NCBI GenBank assembly: GCA_021798135.1
Contig: JAJZYI010000180.1
Coordinates: 1-7,241 of the forward strand
Length of the DNA stretch: 7,241 bases
Source: Actinomycetes bacterium
Lineage (GTDB): Bacteria; Actinomycetota; Acidimicrobiia; Acidimicrobiales; UBA8190
Direction: 5' to 3'
The notes beneath the pieces were generated by a model. It did no database searches, had not been told where the DNA came from, and saw only the letters and a program-made list of their open reading frames with translations. Positions 5,359 to 7,241 of the stretch are shown here, piece after piece. The position numbers and the translations under genes were made by a program. How positions within the stretch are numbered: the stretch's first letter is position 1; the number at the start of each line of letters is the position of its first letter.

Positions 5359-5974
5359 CGAATACGAGGTGGCGCGACTCCCCCTGGGACCCAGCCCCCG
5401 GGTGCTCGACGTCGGCGCCAACATCGGCCTTTTCAGCTGGCGCGTGGCGCGCAGCCACCCCGGGGCCCGCATCCTCGCCCTGGAGCCCCAGTCCGAAAAC
5501 TGCGCCCGCCTGCGCCAGTTGGTGGCGGCGACGGGCATCGACGCGCAGGTCTATCCCGGCGCCTGCGGGGCCAGTGCCGGCCGAGCCACGCTGCACCTGC
5601 GCAGCAGCGTGACCCACTCTCTGGACCCGGCCTGGCACCTGGATCTGGCGGAAGGCGGCGCGGCGGCGCGCAGCGAGCAGGTCGAGGTGACGACGGTGGA
5701 CGCCGTTTGCGACCGCCAGGGCATCGAGCGCATCGACCTCTTGAAGGTGGACGTCGAAGGCGCCGAAGTCGACGTGCTGCGCGGCGCCCACGCCATGCTG
5801 CCGCGCACCCGCTTCGTCGTGCTCGAATACCACAGCCCAGACCGCCGGGCCGCCGCCGCCGCGCTGCTGACCGCCGCGGGCTTCCGCTACCGCGACAAGT
5901 CCTTTTGGGGCCTGGCCGCCGGCAACGAGGGGGAGGGGTTGCTGCTGGCCGCCCGACCCGGCGCGCCGGTCTGA
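5288..5974 (+). CDS. FkbM-family SAM-dependent methyltransferase, 5' end missing
   Basis: O-methyltransferase of the FkbM type (Methyltransf_21), which in known cases methylates hydroxyls of polyketides, sugars or lipids. Family sequence is recognisable from LAEVLTRYDAGFYAQVFLF (about 5300), then PRVLDVGANIGLFSW, the SAM-binding motif I (from 5399), LALEP, and the hallmark IDLLKVDVEGAEVDVLRGA at about 5732-5788, ending KSFWGLAAGNEGEGLLL. No start is acceptable. The frame is open back to a TGA at 5102-5104 with no ATG, GTG or TTG before GTG 5369, and 5369 has no Shine-Dalgarno and would delete conserved residues. The CTG at 5288 is only the nearest formal possibility. I infer that the true N-terminus was removed at the break. 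Codon use (7 of 14 Glu as GAA; TTT and TTG present) differs sharply from genes to the left. It converges on the PHP gene 22 bases away. Confidence 0.85.
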   Translation: MAPGLAEVLTRYDAGFYAQVFLFDEYEVARLPLGPSPRVLDVGANIGLFSWRVARSHPGARILALEPQSENCARLRQLVAATGIDAQVYPGACGASAGRATLHLRSSVTHSLDPAWHLDLAEGGAAARSEQVEVTTVDAVCDRQGIERIDLLKVDVEGAEVDVLRGAHAMLPRTRFVVLEYHSPDRRAAAAALLTAAGFRYRDKSFWGLAAGNEGEGLLLAARPGAPV

Positions 5975-5996
5975 GAAAGCCGACATCCCCCGGCCC

Positions 5997-6809
5997 TTAT
6001 CGGCCCGGACCGCCCGCGACCGGCGGCAGCGGCTCCGGCACCGGCTGGCGGCGGTGAAAACCGGTGAGCAGGGCGTAGTCCGCCTGACGCAGCAGGGCGG
6101 CCGCCTGGGATGCCCCGCGCGCGATGTGCTCCGGGCGGTGGGCGTCGGCGCCGAAGGTGATCGCCGCGCCGGCACGGCGGCACCAGGTGAGCAGGGCCGC
6201 CTGCAGGTCGGGGGAGGCGACCACGTCGGCGCCGTTGAGCTCGATGGCCACGCCGGTTTGCGCCGCCGCCGACAACACGGGCCGCAGGCACTGCTCCAGG
6301 TACGGGGGAGGGGGCACGAAGCGGCTCAGCCGCAGCGGGTGCGCGAGGATGTCGCACCCGGCGCTTCGCACCGCGTCCTCCAGCAACTCCGCGTAGCGCC
6401 GCCACAACCGCCAACCCTCCGCGAGGTCGGGCGCCTGCAGCCGCTGCAGCACACAACCCCCGACCGCGTGCACCGAAACGAGCAGGAAGTCCCAGGGCAC
6501 GCCGGCGCATACCTCGCCGAGTGCCTGCTGGCGGTCCGGCAGGAAGTCGACCTCCAATCCGAGGCGGACCGCGACATCGGACGAGGCGCGGCCGGCCACC
6601 GCACCGGCATACGCGCTCAGACCGAGCAGCGGTCCCTCCAGGGCGGCCTCCGGAATCCACGCCCGCCCTTCACGCAACTGAAAGATGTGCTCCGAGATGC
6701 CGAGCACCGCCAGACCCGCGGCCGCGGCGGCGGCGAGCATCGCGTCCAGGCCGCTTGCGGCGATGTGGGTGTGGTAGCTGTGGGGCATGGGTGCCGAAGG
6801 CGCCGTCAC
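5997..6809 (-). CDS. PHP-domain metallophosphoesterase, HisJ (histidinol-phosphatase)-like
   Basis: A 270-residue PHP protein, predicted to hydrolyse phosphate monoesters at a cluster of metal ions in the cytosol. The full ligand set is visible: His13 and His15 (YHTH), Glu40-His41 (GISEH), Glu86 (GLEVDF), His114 (VSVHAVGG), His157 (ILAHP), and Asp222 with His224 (TFGADAHRPEH). The motif order and length match the HisJ-type histidinol phosphatase of histidine synthesis, but no his gene is adjacent, so the substrate is uncertain. The GTG at 6807-6809 is preferred as the start because it overlaps the upstream gene's TGA in GTGA, typical of translational coupling. ATG 6786-6788, eight codons in, is the alternative; neither has a clear Shine-Dalgarno. 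The stop is TAA. Codons such as GGA, GTA, TTG, CGT and ATT set it apart from the left block. Confidence 0.88.
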   Translation of the reverse strand: MTAPSAPMPHSYHTHIAASGLDAMLAAAAAAGLAVLGISEHIFQLREGRAWIPEAALEGPLLGLSAYAGAVAGRASSDVAVRLGLEVDFLPDRQQALGEVCAGVPWDFLLVSVHAVGGCVLQRLQAPDLAEGWRLWRRYAELLEDAVRSAGCDILAHPLRLSRFVPPPPYLEQCLRPVLSAAAQTGVAIELNGADVVASPDLQAALLTWCRRAGAAITFGADAHRPEHIARGASQAAALLRQADYALLTGFHRRQPVPEPLPPVAGGPGR

Positions 6810-7240
6810 GGCTGTTCGGCACCACTGAGCGCCCCCGGAGGCAGCACGACGTGGGCGGCCAGATCCAGCCTCCAGCCGGTGGGCGCCACCCGGGTATACA
6901 CGCCTCCAAGCGGGGCGTCTTCCGGGCGCTGGGCCCTGGCGTAACCCCGTAGCGGCACCGGCCCACCGCCCACGGCGAGCACCGTCCCCGCCCGAACCTC
7001 CGCCTGCCAACCGGGCCGCACCAAGAGCGCTCCGCGGTCGTCGAGCAGGAGGGCCTGCAGGCCGCCGGTCAACGCGGTGCCGAACACGGAGGCGATGCGG
7101 CCCGCCGCGTGCGCCCCGGTGGCGACCAGCGTCCCGGGGATCAGGCCGAGTCCGCGCCGCCGGCCGCCGCCCGCCGACGCCGCCCGCTCGCCGCGTTCCT
7201 CCTCGCGGCCCAGGGCCCACTCCCCCGCCGCGGTGGCGGC
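6806..7240 (-). CDS. Unrecognised protein, C-terminal part, coupled to the PHP gene
   Basis: The frame is open from the right window edge to a TGA at 6806-6808, giving 144 visible residues; the start lies outside. A charged, Glu/Arg- then Gly/Arg-rich segment (residues about 6-30 of the visible part, with EEERGER and GGGRRRG) is followed by LIPGTLVATGAHAAGRIASVFGTAL. A beta-rich-looking domain comes next, with LQALLLDDRGALLVRPGW, AGTVLAVGGGPVPLRGYARAQ, and GGVYTRVAPTGWRLDLAAHVVLP near the end. I see no membrane helix and no catalytic motif, and I do not recognise the family. The 4-base overlap with the PHP gene implies one operon and perhaps a shared process. The GTG at 7085-7087 is probably internal, since the frame and protein-like sequence continue upstream. 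Confidence 0.6.
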   Translation of the reverse strand, partial: AATAAGEWALGREEERGERAASAGGGRRRGLGLIPGTLVATGAHAAGRIASVFGTALTGGLQALLLDDRGALLVRPGWQAEVRAGTVLAVGGGPVPLRGYARAQRPEDAPLGGVYTRVAPTGWRLDLAAHVVLPPGALSGAEQP

Positions 7241-7241
7241 C

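Noticed and set aside
4506..5612. A 368-codon plus-strand frame across the gene-free region
   Set aside because: Arg/Gly/Ala-rich composition; it overlaps AKR antisense and FkbM in another frame, and no motif is seen.
3716..6175. An 819-codon minus-strand frame that would extend AKR by about 500 residues
   Set aside because: Homology begins at the ATG at 4649-4651 with a strong Shine-Dalgarno; the upstream part is low-complexity and runs antisense to FkbM.
1..7241. CRISPR arrays, tRNA or rRNA genes, transposases, integrases or toxin-antitoxin pairs
   Set aside because: I looked for spaced repeats, cloverleaf-like arms, mobile-element proteins and small paired genes and saw none.

Overview
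This is a very GC-rich window with short intergenic gaps, made of two blocks that do not look alike. The left block, roughly 1-5200, looks like an actinobacterial chromosome. Its genes use almost only G- or C-ending codons: the MFS transporter gene contains no TTT and no TTG, and all eight of its Glu codons are GAG. The MenD motifs also fit a menaquinone-using actinobacterium. The right block, roughly 5305-7241, is still GC-rich but more relaxed. The FkbM gene has 7 GAA of 14 Glu codons and 3 TTT of 7 Phe codons, and the PHP gene uses GGA, GTA, TTG, CGT and ATT. The lineage of the right block cannot be named from sequence alone.

Layout, left block: the C-terminal part of menD (+, cut by the window edge); a 283-base gap with a 21-bp tandem repeat, an AT-rich 14-bp palindrome that looks like a repressor operator, and an 11-bp-stem hairpin; a 14-TM DHA2-type MFS exporter (+); then, convergent to it, a Lon substrate-binding-domain protein (-) and, upstream of that on the same strand, an aldo/keto reductase (-). 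A 440-base region (4652-5091) holds no convincing gene. It contains an unusually strong 15-bp-stem hairpin, a 32-bp tandem duplication and a possible structured leader. After it comes the N-terminus of a small single-TM protein (+).

Right block: an FkbM-family SAM methyltransferase (+) whose 5' end is missing, convergent with a two-gene minus-strand unit. That unit is an unrecognised protein that runs off the right edge and a PHP-family (HisJ-like) metallophosphoesterase, joined by a 4-base GTGA stop/start overlap.

The genes do not form one obvious pathway. menD belongs to menaquinone synthesis, the MFS gene probably carries its own drug-type regulation, and AKR plus the Lon-domain gene may be co-transcribed. 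The most important point for a reader is the compositional and gene-structure break at about 5180-5305. It is either a real recombination/transfer boundary or an assembly chimera, so synteny across it should not be trusted. I found no clear new multi-gene system. The best leads are the break, the operator/repeat region ahead of the transporter, the isolated hairpin at 4797-4834, and the coupled unknown+PHP pair.
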